A DNA stretch of 64,000 nucleotides from Hyphomicrobiales bacterium. Lineage in GTDB: Bacteria; Pseudomonadota; Alphaproteobacteria; Rhizobiales; Rhizobiaceae. The stretch covers positions 1 through 64,000 of the forward strand of contig UCJD01000060.1 in assembly GCA_900472605.1 (NCBI GenBank), given 5' to 3'. The translations under genes were made by a program, and so were the position numbers. The notes below the pieces were generated by a model. It saw only the letters and a program-made list of their open reading frames with translations, ran no database searches and was not told the DNA's origin. Positions 35,250 to 43,113 of the stretch are shown piece after piece; within the stretch, counting starts at the first letter, position 1; each line of letters begins with the position of its first letter.

Positions 35250-35424
35250 TGGCCCCCCATGCAACTCGGCCTACATGCACAAAGACATATGGCAGCGCAC
35301 GGTACCGCCCAGTCTTTGAAATGTTGATTGTGTCCCCGAATGCCTTTACGGCATGTTTAGAGGCAGTCGTCGCGCGAAATAATGTCCGTCCTGTGACATC
35401 AAGAACATATGGAAAAATAAAGAC

Positions 35425-35589
35425 ATGACGAAGCTTGTCGCGCTTCTCCTGATGCTTGCGATGGTGGTTCACCTGATCAAGCCGCTCGGTCTGCCGGGCC
35501 TCAGAAAGCGCGCGGATTTCTGGAAGATCGCGCTGTTTGCCTTCGCGATCTGGGCGGTGGCGCTGCTCGGGCGGGATTTGTTCGTGTGA
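35425..35589 (+). CDS. Small two-helix membrane protein
   Basis: A 54-residue protein (MTKLVALLLMLAMVVHLIKP..) with an N-terminal hydrophobic helix (3-20), a polar loop LPGLRKRADFW, and a second helix (34-50). It is shorter than the usual reporting limit. The reading frame has normal codon use for this genome, and the product looks like a real small membrane protein. Upstream ribosome site is weak. It is divergent from the MFS gene. Function unknown. Confidence 0.6.
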   Translation: MTKLVALLLMLAMVVHLIKPLGLPGLRKRADFWKIALFAFAIWAVALLGRDLFV

Positions 35590-35673
35590 GGAGTGATGGA
35601 GCCGTGACTTGGCATGGCAGTTTGAGGACTATGTGCCATACACGGTCGAAGCAACCTGAACGTCTGCTATCCC

Positions 35674-36588
35674 TCAAACCTCGATCTCACCCCGCATGAC
35701 CTCGACACATTCGCCCGCGACCGTCACATCCGTCACCACGCCACCCGTCTTCACCACCTCGACCGAAATCACGCTGCGGCGGCCCATTTCAACGCCCTGC
35801 TCGATCGTCAGCGTTATCAGCATGTCCGGCTCCGGCTCCAAAGAGACGAGATAGGCCGAGAGGGCGGCCGAGGCGCTGCCAGTGGCGGGGTCTTCGGTGA
35901 CGTTGTCTAGCGGCGCGAACATGCGGGCGCGGATAGTCCACGGCGCCTCGGGCTTCCTCACATAGACGAAGAGGGAGAAATCGTGATGGCCTTCCGGGGT
36001 CTCTCCGGCTGCCTCCTCGAAATGAGCGCGGATGGGGCGGGCTGCGGCCAGGGCGTCGAGGTCGGTCAATTCGGCGACGGCGAAGCCGAGGCCGACGGAG
36101 ACGGTGAGCGGCGGGTGGATGCGGCGGCTGACCCTGGCTTCGTCGATGGCGATGCATCGGGCGATGGTGGCTTCGGTGAAGCTGCGTCCGGTGACGAGCG
36201 GTCCGGGCGCGCGGATCGCGGTGGATATGACGCGATCGCCTTCACGCTTGAGGCCGACGGTAACGAGGCCGGCTTTCTCCTCGAAGCGCATGATATCGCC
36301 GACCGGCTTTCCGAAGACCTCGCCCAGCGTGCCCAGCACATAGGCGGTGCCGACATTGGGATGGCCGGCGAACGGGACTTCGGCGGTGGGCGTGAAGATG
36401 CGGACGCGGGCGGTATTCTCAGGGTCTTCGGGCGGCAGCACGAAGGTGACTTCGGAATAGTTGAACTCGACGGCGATCTTGTGCATCGCCTCGTCGGAGA
36501 GGCCGCGCGCGTCGGTCATGACAGCAAGCGGGTTTCCCTCAAAGCGGGTGGAGGTGAAGACATCGACGGTCGTGAAGGCGGTGCGCAT
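35674..36588 (-). CDS. PhzF-family isomerase
   Basis: A 304-residue protein of the diaminopimelate-epimerase-like PhzF fold. The N-terminal VDVFTSTRFEGNPLAV, the catalytic Glu in FNYSEVTFV (about residue 46) and FAGHPNVGTAYVL are all family signatures; the C-terminal EDPATGSASAALSAYL repeats the same fold. Most members are isomerases of unknown substrate; phenazine genes are not present here. ATG at 36588 follows GGAGATCC. It is convergent with nothing and ends a minus-strand unit. Confidence 0.88.
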   Translation of the reverse strand: MRTAFTTVDVFTSTRFEGNPLAVMTDARGLSDEAMHKIAVEFNYSEVTFVLPPEDPENTARVRIFTPTAEVPFAGHPNVGTAYVLGTLGEVFGKPVGDIMRFEEKAGLVTVGLKREGDRVISTAIRAPGPLVTGRSFTEATIARCIAIDEARVSRRIHPPLTVSVGLGFAVAELTDLDALAAARPIRAHFEEAAGETPEGHHDFSLFVYVRKPEAPWTIRARMFAPLDNVTEDPATGSASAALSAYLVSLEPEPDMLITLTIEQGVEMGRRSVISVEVVKTGGVVTDVTVAGECVEVMRGEIEV

Positions 36589-36724
36589 GGGATCTCCGGC
36601 AGGCTGCTGTGGACGCCATATTGGCGCGTGGCGGGGCCTGCCGGTAGAGGCAAATTTGTGCTGGTGACAATTGCTGCCCCGACGCTTCCTCGGCAATGGG
36701 CAGAGGGTGACGTCGGGGTGAGGC

Positions 36725-37621
36725 TCACGCCTTGTTGACGCTGGCGGCGTAGATCTCATTGATCGTTTCGGCGAGGCTCGCGTCGAACTCAGCATCGCTC
36801 ATCGAGACGCGCAGGTTTTCCGTCAGTGCGCGCGAGAAGCTGGCGATCATGCCATGGTTGTGGCTCAGCTTCTCGCAGGCGTCGGTGCGGCTATAGCCAC
36901 CGGAAAGGGCGACGACCCGCACGACCTGCTTATGGGCGACCAGAGGCGCGTAGAAATCGGCGACCGTCGGGATCGTCAGCTTCAGCACCACCTTTTCGCT
37001 CGCCGGAAGCAGGTCGAGCTGCTTGGCGATCTCGTCGCGAAGAATGGCCTCGGCCTCCTGCTTCGTCGGGCTCTTGATGGACACTTCAGGCTCGACGATC
37101 GGAACGAGGCCGCTGCCGATGATCTGGCGTGCCACTTCGAACTGCTGCTTTACGACGGCTGCAATGCCTGTTCTGTCGGCGCTCGCGATCACCGAGCGCA
37201 TCTTGGTGCCGAAAATTCCCTTGTCGCGGCCGCGCGCGAGGAGTGTCTCCAGCTCAGGCATTGGCTTCATGATCTGGACGCCGTTTTCCTCGGCGGCAAG
37301 ACCCTTGTCGATCTTGAGAAGCGGCACGACGCCGCGCTTTTCCCAGAGATAGGAAGGAACCGGCTGGCCATCGACGTCGCCGTCCATGGTCCGCTCGAAG
37401 AGGATGGCTGCGATGATCTTTTCGCCGGTAAAGGCAGGCGCGCTCATGATGCGGACGCGCATGGCGTGCATCAGGCGAAACATGTCCTCGTCACCCTGGT
37501 AATCGCTGTCGGCAATGCCGTAGAGGCGCAACGCTGCGGGTGTCGAACCACCGCTCTGGTCCAGCGCTGCAATGAATCCTGGCGCCGAGCTGATCTTGTT
37601 CAACATCTTCGCGTCCACCAT
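36725..37621 (-). CDS. fda: Fructose-bisphosphate aldolase class I
   Basis: A 298-residue class I (Schiff-base) aldolase of the bacterial FbaB/Fda type, which cleaves or makes fructose-1,6-bisphosphate. It has the DQSGGSTP start, the lysine in VVLKLTIP (near 214) that forms the Schiff base, and GGYSRTDA. It is next to pgk on the same strand, 252 nt downstream, with a LacI-type palindrome cluster in the gap. This suggests its own control, in contrast to a simple pgk-fda operon. Confidence 0.92.
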   Translation of the reverse strand: MVDAKMLNKISSAPGFIAALDQSGGSTPAALRLYGIADSDYQGDEDMFRLMHAMRVRIMSAPAFTGEKIIAAILFERTMDGDVDGQPVPSYLWEKRGVVPLLKIDKGLAAEENGVQIMKPMPELETLLARGRDKGIFGTKMRSVIASADRTGIAAVVKQQFEVARQIIGSGLVPIVEPEVSIKSPTKQEAEAILRDEIAKQLDLLPASEKVVLKLTIPTVADFYAPLVAHKQVVRVVALSGGYSRTDACEKLSHNHGMIASFSRALTENLRVSMSDAEFDASLAETINEIYAASVNKA

Positions 37622-37741
37622 ACTTCATTCCTTCTCTCGAACCGGCGCATCACGTCCGGATTTTGCTTTATGTCAAAGCCGATCGGCACTCGAATCTGCG
37701 ATATCAGAAGAAATTTAAAAGGAAAATCCTGGGGTAAGCTA

Positions 37742-37775
37742 TTGAAACGATTGAAATCATTTCAAACGTTTGAAA
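37742..37775. promoter_or_regulatory. LacI-type palindrome cluster upstream of fda
   Basis: TTTCAAACGTTTGAAA at 37760-37775 is a perfect 16-bp palindrome with a central CG, typical of LacI/GalR operators. It overlaps a second perfect palindrome, TTGAAAT-C-ATTTCAA at 37751-37765. They lie about 140 nt upstream of fda. S. meliloti has a LacI-type regulator, PckR, for central carbon genes including an aldolase; I recall this but cannot confirm the site consensus here. Confidence 0.7.
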
Positions 37776-37803
37776 GTTAAGCATTATGTTAGCGCCAACG
37801 AAA

Positions 37804-37833
37804 AGACCGCGAAAGCGCTGGCTCTCGCGGTCT
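37804..37833 (-). terminator. Terminator of pgk
   Basis: Nine-bp stem AGACCGCGA/TCGCGGTCT with a 12-nt loop. On the minus strand it is followed by TTTTCG, a short U-run. It lies about 40 nt downstream of the pgk stop at 37874. Confidence 0.6.
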
Positions 37834-37873
37834 CAGATGAGCCGGTTCAAACAGGCGAACAGCCCGGTTCGAC

Positions 37874-39076
37874 TTACTTGGCCTTGGTGAGGGCCTCGAC
37901 GCCCGGCAGGACCTTGCCTTCCATCCATTCCAGGAATGCGCCACCCGCGGTGGAGACGTAGGTGAAGTCATCGGCGACGCCGGCATGGTTCAGCGCCGAG
38001 ACGGTATCGCCGCCGCCGGCGACCGAGGTCAGCTTGCCGGCCTTGGTACGCTCGGCTGCATATTGCGCGGCGGCAACGGTTGCCTTGTCGAAAGGTTCGA
38101 TCTCGAAGGCGCCGAGCGGGCCGTTCCAAACCAGCGTGTTGGCGCGCTCGATCCAGGCCTTGACCGATTCAATCGACTTCGGTCCGACGTCGAGCATCAT
38201 GGCATCGTCGGGGATGGCATCGATGGCGACCACTTCGTTGGCAGCGCCAGCCTTGAACTCGCGGGCGACGACGCCGTCCTCGGGCAGAACGATGGCGCAG
38301 CCTGCGGTCGCGGCTTCGATCATGATCTGGCGGGCGGTGTCTGCGAGGTCATGTTCGCACAGCGACTTGCCGACGCTGGTGCCGCGGGCGGCGATAAAGG
38401 TGTTGGCCATGCCGCCGCCGATGACGAGCGCGTCGACCTTCTTCACGAGGTTCATGAGGAGGTCGATCTTGGTGGAGACCTTGGCGCCGCCGACGATGGC
38501 AACGACGGGACGGACCGGCTGGCCGAGGCCCTTTTCCAGCGCTTCAAGCTCGGCCTGCATGGTGCGGCCGGCGTAAGCGGGAAGGTGACGGGCGAGGCCT
38601 TCCGTCGAGGCGTGGGCGCGGTGGGCGGCGGAGAAGGCGTCGTTGACGTAGATGTCGCCGTTGGCGACCAGCGCCTTGACGAAATCGGGATCGTTCTTTT
38701 CCTCGCCCTTGTGGAAGCGGGTGTTTTCGAGAAGCAGGATGTCGCCATCCTTCATGGCGGCTACGGCGCCGGCGGCGGCTTCGCCGATGACGTCGGTCGC
38801 CGTCTGCACGGGATGGCCGAGAACGGCTTCAACGGAGGGGGCGATCAGGGTGAGCGACAGGTCCGGCGAGGGGCCATCCTTGGGGCGGCCGAAGTGGGCG
38901 AGAAGGATGACCTTGGCGCCCTTCTTGGAGAGTTCCTTGATCGTCGGGGCGACGCGCTCGATGCGGGTCACGTCCGTGACCTTGCCGTCCTTTACCGGGA
39001 CGTTGAGGTCGACGCGGACGAGAACGCGCTTTCCGGCAATGTCGTTAAGGTCGTCGAGGGTCTTGAAGGAAGGCAT
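37874..39076 (-). CDS. pgk: Phosphoglycerate kinase
   Basis: A 400-residue kinase of glycolysis (1,3-bisphosphoglycerate + ADP to 3-phosphoglycerate + ATP). It has the N-terminal VLVRVDLNVPVKDGKV substrate motif, ILLAHFGRPKDG and the ATP-site SVAGGGDTVSALNHAG near the C-terminus. It is between the antiporter gene and fda on the same strand. The terminator follows at 37804. Confidence 0.97.
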   Translation of the reverse strand: MPSFKTLDDLNDIAGKRVLVRVDLNVPVKDGKVTDVTRIERVAPTIKELSKKGAKVILLAHFGRPKDGPSPDLSLTLIAPSVEAVLGHPVQTATDVIGEAAAGAVAAMKDGDILLLENTRFHKGEEKNDPDFVKALVANGDIYVNDAFSAAHRAHASTEGLARHLPAYAGRTMQAELEALEKGLGQPVRPVVAIVGGAKVSTKIDLLMNLVKKVDALVIGGGMANTFIAARGTSVGKSLCEHDLADTARQIMIEAATAGCAIVLPEDGVVAREFKAGAANEVVAIDAIPDDAMMLDVGPKSIESVKAWIERANTLVWNGPLGAFEIEPFDKATVAAAQYAAERTKAGKLTSVAGGGDTVSALNHAGVADDFTYVSTAGGAFLEWMEGKVLPGVEALTKAK

Positions 39077-39148
39077 GGAAAAATCCGTTCGTTTAGCGCC
39101 TGAAAAGATGCGGGGACCATAGCAAGGATCATCGTTGACGCAAGGCGT

Positions 39149-40999
39149 TCAGCGCGGGTTTTCGTCAGCTTTTCCCGCAGCGGCTGCCGCTGCCGCTTCC
39201 TTGCTCTTGCGGCCCTTGAATCTGTCGTGCACGCGGTCGATGATATCGCGGAGATTGATGAAGATGGGCAGCGTTACCGCCGGCTCGACGGCTTCCAGCG
39301 ACATGCCGATCGAACTGATGTGGTCGTGGTCGTCGAGGTCGCGGACGATCAAAATAATCGATCCCAGGCGGACGCGATCGGCATATTCGGCTTTCCCGCC
39401 GAGGCGCTGCTTCATCAGCTCGGCGATCGTCAGGCCCTTTTCATTTTCGTTCAGGAGGCCGGGGCCGTAGGCGGCGTCGAGATCTGTCGCCGGGCGGCTC
39501 GGGGAAAGCGCGAAGGCGCCGAAGAAATCGGTGTCGTCCTCCTCCACCGGCACGCGGCTGGCGAAGAGCTTGTCGAGCAGGCGCGAATAGGAGGGAACGA
39601 TGAAGAGGTAGACCAGATCGTTCTCACGCAGACGGCCGGCATATTGGTAGCGCATCGACTTGCCGTCGCGAATGACCAGTGATGGCGTGGCCCAGCGCGG
39701 GATGCGCTCTCCGCGCAGCACCGGGCTGTCCTTGACGACGCGGTAAGACAGCAGTTCATGGTTGGCCGCGCCCGGCAGATCGACCTCCACCTTGTCGACG
39801 GCGCCGATGCGCGGTGGGATGATCAGGCCGAGCTTCTTGGCGACCGGCTTGATGGTCCAGCCCTGCACCAGCAGCGAGACGAGCACGATGATGAAGGCGG
39901 TGTTGAAATAGACCTGGCCGTTCTCCAGCCCGCCGAGGATCGGCATGATTGCGAGCAGGATGGATACCGCGCCGCGCAGGCCGACCCAGGCGACGAAGCC
40001 GATCTCCTGCTGCGTGTAATCATAGGGCAGCAGCGACAGCCAGATCGCCAGCGGCCGGGCGATGAAGATCAGGAAGAGCGCGAGCAGCACGGCAGGGATG
40101 GCGATCGCGCCGAACTGCGACGGCGTCGCGAGAAGGCCAAGCACCAGGAACATGATGATCTGCGCCAGCCAGGTCATGCCATCCTGGAAGCGCTTGATCG
40201 AGGCATAGCCGGGCAGCTTGCGGTTTCCGGCATAGATGCCGGCAACGTAGACCGCGAGGAAGCCGCTGCCGCCGACGGCGCCTGTGAACGAGAACACCAG
40301 AAGAGCCAGCGCCAGAACGAAGATCGGGGTGAGGCCACGGTCCGTCTCGAGCCTGCCGACGATCAGCACGATCATCATGCCGCCGAGCAGGCCCAGGATG
40401 ACGCCGAGGCCCATCTGCTGCACGAACATGGCGAGCATGCCGATGTTGATGCCGTGGTAGCGCTCGCCCGATGCCAGAACCTCGACAAGCGCGATGGTCA
40501 GGAAGATCGCCATCGGGTCGTTGGTGCCGGATTCGACCTCGAGCGTCGAGCGCACCTTGTCGCGGATGTTGATGCCGCCGATGCGCAGCAGGAAGAACAC
40601 GGCGGCGGCGTCGGTGGAGGCGACGATCGAGCCGAGCAGCATGCCCTCGAGCCAAGTGAAGTTGAGGAGCCACATGGCGGCGACAGCGAAAAGGGCGGCC
40701 GTCATCAGCACGCCGACGGAGGCGAGCGTTATCGAGGGGACGGCGGCGAGCTTGAAGGCCTGCACCGGCGTGCCGAAGCCGGAATCGAACAGGATGATGG
40801 CGAGCGCGATCGAGCCGAGGATGTAGGCGAGGTAATTGTTGGTGAATTCGATGCCGAGGCCGTCGCTGCCTGCGAGCAGGCCGATGCCGAGGAAGAGAAG
40901 CAGCAGGGGAGCGCCGAAGCGAAAGGCGAGCAGGCTGGAGAAGGCCGCAAGAAGCACGAGCGCCGTCGATACCAGTACGACGATGTAGAATGCTTCCAT
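39149..40999 (-). CDS. Potassium/proton antiporter (CvrA/NhaP2-like)
   Basis: A 616-residue CPA1 antiporter. About twelve membrane segments (1-400) include GSIVASTDAAAVFFLLR and the ESGTNDPMAIFLTI motif with the ion-binding Asp. A cytoplasmic C-terminal region (400-616) holds a TrkA-C-like domain (SYRVVKDSPVLRGERIP) and a second conserved domain. NhaP2-type proteins exchange K+ for H+. ATG at 40999 follows AAGGGG; TTG at 41005 is the alternative. Ends in an Ala/Lys-rich tail. Confidence 0.9.
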   Translation of the reverse strand: MEAFYIVVLVSTALVLLAAFSSLLAFRFGAPLLLLFLGIGLLAGSDGLGIEFTNNYLAYILGSIALAIILFDSGFGTPVQAFKLAAVPSITLASVGVLMTAALFAVAAMWLLNFTWLEGMLLGSIVASTDAAAVFFLLRIGGINIRDKVRSTLEVESGTNDPMAIFLTIALVEVLASGERYHGINIGMLAMFVQQMGLGVILGLLGGMMIVLIVGRLETDRGLTPIFVLALALLVFSFTGAVGGSGFLAVYVAGIYAGNRKLPGYASIKRFQDGMTWLAQIIMFLVLGLLATPSQFGAIAIPAVLLALFLIFIARPLAIWLSLLPYDYTQQEIGFVAWVGLRGAVSILLAIMPILGGLENGQVYFNTAFIIVLVSLLVQGWTIKPVAKKLGLIIPPRIGAVDKVEVDLPGAANHELLSYRVVKDSPVLRGERIPRWATPSLVIRDGKSMRYQYAGRLRENDLVYLFIVPSYSRLLDKLFASRVPVEEDDTDFFGAFALSPSRPATDLDAAYGPGLLNENEKGLTIAELMKQRLGGKAEYADRVRLGSIILIVRDLDDHDHISSIGMSLEAVEPAVTLPIFINLRDIIDRVHDRFKGRKSKEAAAAAAAGKADENPR

Positions 41000-41005
41000 G
41001 CTCAA

Positions 41006-41317
41006 ACCCCTTTATTCAAAATCATTGGCCGCAATGTCGCCCCCCGTCGAATGCGGCTGTCTTAACGATGGTCTCGGTTCTCCTGTTCCGGTTCGATGCC
41101 TGCCAGTAAATGGCAAAATCCGAACGAAGGGTAGACCTAAAGGGCTACCCTTGCGCTTTGCTGCATCATGCTGCTGAGTGGTCCGCCTGACGGCAAATCA
41201 AATGAACGGCTGGAGAATGATCCTAAGTAAAGTGTAGGATCAAATCAGGCGAGAGCAGGGCAGAAATCGCTGCCCTGTCCTTTTCTTGGACAATCGTCCT
41301 CTATATTTGCGGCGGCC
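41006..41317. other. Intergenic region with three perfect hairpins; candidate small RNA
   Basis: No gene is visible in this 312-bp gap. On the plus strand three clean stems follow each other: 41127-41134 with 41145-41152, 41219-41225 with 41235-41241, and 41256-41263 with 41270-41277. The last one is followed by TCCTTTTCTT, a terminator-like end. This is the layout of an independently transcribed small RNA of about 160 nt. A promoter was not clearly found. Confidence 0.5.
41256..41287 (+). terminator. Terminator-like hairpin (plus strand)
   Basis: CAGGGCAG/CTGCCCTG stem with AAATCG loop, followed by TCCTTTTCTT. No annotated plus-strand gene ends here, so it supports a small RNA upstream or it is used by the minus strand gene less well. 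Confidence 0.55.
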
Positions 41318-41632
41318 TTATGCCTCGTCGTCGCTGTCGTCTTCATCCGCGTCCGAAATCGGGATGAGGAAGACGACGAACTCGTCGTCGATGGTGCGGG
41401 ATGGGTCGTCGTCGAACTCGTAGGCATGCTCGACTTCGCTCGCCTCGTCCGGGGTTGCCTTGCGCAGTGTGAGCGGTGTCTTGCCATCCCATACCGGCTT
41501 GCCTTCCGTCTCAAGCACCGTCAGATCCTCGCGGAAATCTTCCGCCTCGATGAAGTGCCTGGCGTCCTCGGCATTATCCGAACGGAAGCTCGCGATGGCT
41601 TTGCCTGCTATCTCGATGGTGAAGTAGTCCAT
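41318..41632 (-). CDS. Conserved hypothetical acidic protein
   Basis: A 104-residue protein beginning MDYFTIEIAGKAIASFRSDN, with a second half rich in Asp/Glu and ending DADEDDSDDEA. No signal or membrane segment. ATG at 41632 follows AAAGAGAAATC; ATG at 41677 is less likely. It has normal codon use. It lies between a small membrane peptide gene and the antiporter gene. I do not recognise a named family; function unknown. Confidence 0.65.
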   Translation of the reverse strand: MDYFTIEIAGKAIASFRSDNAEDARHFIEAEDFREDLTVLETEGKPVWDGKTPLTLRKATPDEASEVEHAYEFDDDPSRTIDDEFVVFLIPISDADEDDSDDEA

Positions 41633-41714
41633 TGATTTCTCTTTCGCTTCTCGATTGCCTGACACTACGGTGTCCATTGGTGCCGCGCCAGCCTTATCGC
41701 TGCCTTGCGTTCAA

Positions 41715-41855
41715 TTATCGCGGTCCCATCAATCGCGAGGAGGATGCGAGCAGCGGCTGGCCCTTGGCGACCTGCTTGGAGCCGCCGCCGACGACCGTGA
41801 GACTGAGTACCCCGGCGATCATGACGAGTAGGATCGCCAACATCAGGATTTTCAT
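41715..41855 (-). CDS. Small membrane peptide (46 residues)
   Basis: MKILMLAILLVMIAGVLSLTVVGGGSKQ gives one hydrophobic helix followed by a polar tail ASSSRLMGPR. It may be a small single-span protein. A weak GGCGGA precedes ATG 41855. The reading frame is embedded in a longer open frame, so the call is moderate. Located between gap and the acidic-protein gene on the same strand. Confidence 0.45.
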   Translation of the reverse strand: MKILMLAILLVMIAGVLSLTVVGGGSKQVAKGQPLLASSSRLMGPR

Positions 41856-41981
41856 GGGTGGTCCGCCTGTTGCAGGTCTGATGTCTTGGTTCGCGACCGC
41901 GTTGCAGCTTGTGGCCGAATTTACCGCATCCTGATGGACGACGGCAAGCATGTTCGGTGGCCGGCGCGCCTCGACAAACGA

Positions 41982-42009
41982 AAAGCGGCCCGGTTTCCCG
42001 AGCCGCTTT
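41982..42009 (-). terminator. Terminator of gap
   Basis: Stem AAAGCGGC (41982-41989) with 42002-42009, with a shorter inner stem. On the minus strand it ends in CTTTTCG. It lies 22 nt downstream of the gap stop. Confidence 0.75.
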
Positions 42010-42030
42010 CCAAAATCGATATCGCCGACC

Positions 42031-43041
42031 TTAGATGGTCTTGGCGAAGGCGACTGCCGTGTCGGACATGCGGCTGGAGAAGCCCCACTCGTTGTCGTAC
42101 CAGGACAGAACGCGCACGAAGTTGCCTTCCATGACTTTGGTCTGGTCGGAAGCAAAGATCGAGGAGTGGCTGTCGTGGTTGAAGTCGCGCGAAACCAGCG
42201 GCTCGTCGGTGTAGCCGAGAATGCCCTTCAGCTTGCCGTTGGACGCAGCCTTGATGGCTTCGTTGATTTCGGCAACCGAGGTGGCCTTCTTGGCAACGAA
42301 CTTGAAGTCGACGACCGAGACGTTCGGGGTCGGAACGCGGATCGAGGTGCCGTCGAGCTTGCCCTTCAGGTGCGGCATGACGAGGCCTACAGCCTTTGCA
42401 GCGCCGGTCGAGGTCGGGATCATGGACAGAGCTGCAGCGCGGGCGCGGTACAGGTCCTTGTGCATGGTGTCGAGCGTCGGCTGGTCACCGGTGTAGGAGT
42501 GGATCGTGGTCATGAAGCCATGATCGATGCCGACGAGGTCGTCGAGAACCTTGACGACCGGAACCAGGCAGTTGGTCGTGCACGACGCGTTGGAGATGAC
42601 CAGGTGGTCCTTGGTCAGCTGATCGTGGTTGACGCCGAAGACGACGGTCAGGTCGGCACCGTCGGCAGGCGCCGAAACGATGACGCGCTTGGCGCCGGCC
42701 GTCAGGTGGGCGGCAGCCTTGTCGCGCGAGGTGAAGATGCCGGTGCATTCCATCGCGATGTCGATGCCGAGTTCGCCGTGCGGCAGCTGTGCCGGGTCGC
42801 GAACGGCGGTAACCTTGATCGGCTTGCCGCCGCCAACGGTGATCGTGTCGCCTTCGACCTTCACTTCGGCCGGGAACTTGCCATGGATGGAGTCGTAGCG
42901 CAGCAGGTGCGCGTTGGTCTCGACCGGGCCGAGGTCGTTGATGGCAACGACTTCGATGTCCGTGCGGCCGGATTCAACGATGGCGCGGAGAACATTGCGG
43001 CCGATACGACCGAAGCCGTTGATGGCAACCTTTACAGTCAT
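42031..43041 (-). CDS. gap: Glyceraldehyde-3-phosphate dehydrogenase
   Basis: A 336-residue NAD-dependent GAPDH. The N-terminal NGFGRIGRNVLRAIVE binds the dinucleotide, and the catalytic cysteine is in SNASCTTNCL (about residue 150). The start ATG 43041 follows GGGAGAGACAC. It lies between tkt and the small-gene group on the minus strand, 73 nt downstream of tkt. It serves glycolysis and gluconeogenesis with pgk and fda nearby. Confidence 0.97.
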   Translation of the reverse strand: MTVKVAINGFGRIGRNVLRAIVESGRTDIEVVAINDLGPVETNAHLLRYDSIHGKFPAEVKVEGDTITVGGGKPIKVTAVRDPAQLPHGELGIDIAMECTGIFTSRDKAAAHLTAGAKRVIVSAPADGADLTVVFGVNHDQLTKDHLVISNASCTTNCLVPVVKVLDDLVGIDHGFMTTIHSYTGDQPTLDTMHKDLYRARAAALSMIPTSTGAAKAVGLVMPHLKGKLDGTSIRVPTPNVSVVDFKFVAKKATSVAEINEAIKAASNGKLKGILGYTDEPLVSRDFNHDSHSSIFASDQTKVMEGNFVRVLSWYDNEWGFSSRMSDTAVAFAKTI

Positions 43042-43082
43042 GTGTGTCTCTCCCGAGAGTAGGGCTTGGTTTATAAGCAAAG

Positions 43083-43104
43083 AGGAGCGCCCTGAGGCGC
43101 TCCT
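43083..43104 (-). terminator. Hairpin after tkt
   Basis: Eight-bp stem AGGAGCGC/GCGCTCCT with a 6-nt loop, 10 nt downstream of the tkt stop on the minus strand. The U-run is short (CTTTGC), so it is a weak terminator or partial attenuator before gap. Confidence 0.55.
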
Positions 43105-43113
43105 TGTATCAGA

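Noticed and set aside
39758..41065. A 435-codon plus-strand frame opposite the antiporter gene
   Set aside because: Antisense shadow, extremely rich in Arg, Asp, Glu and Gln.
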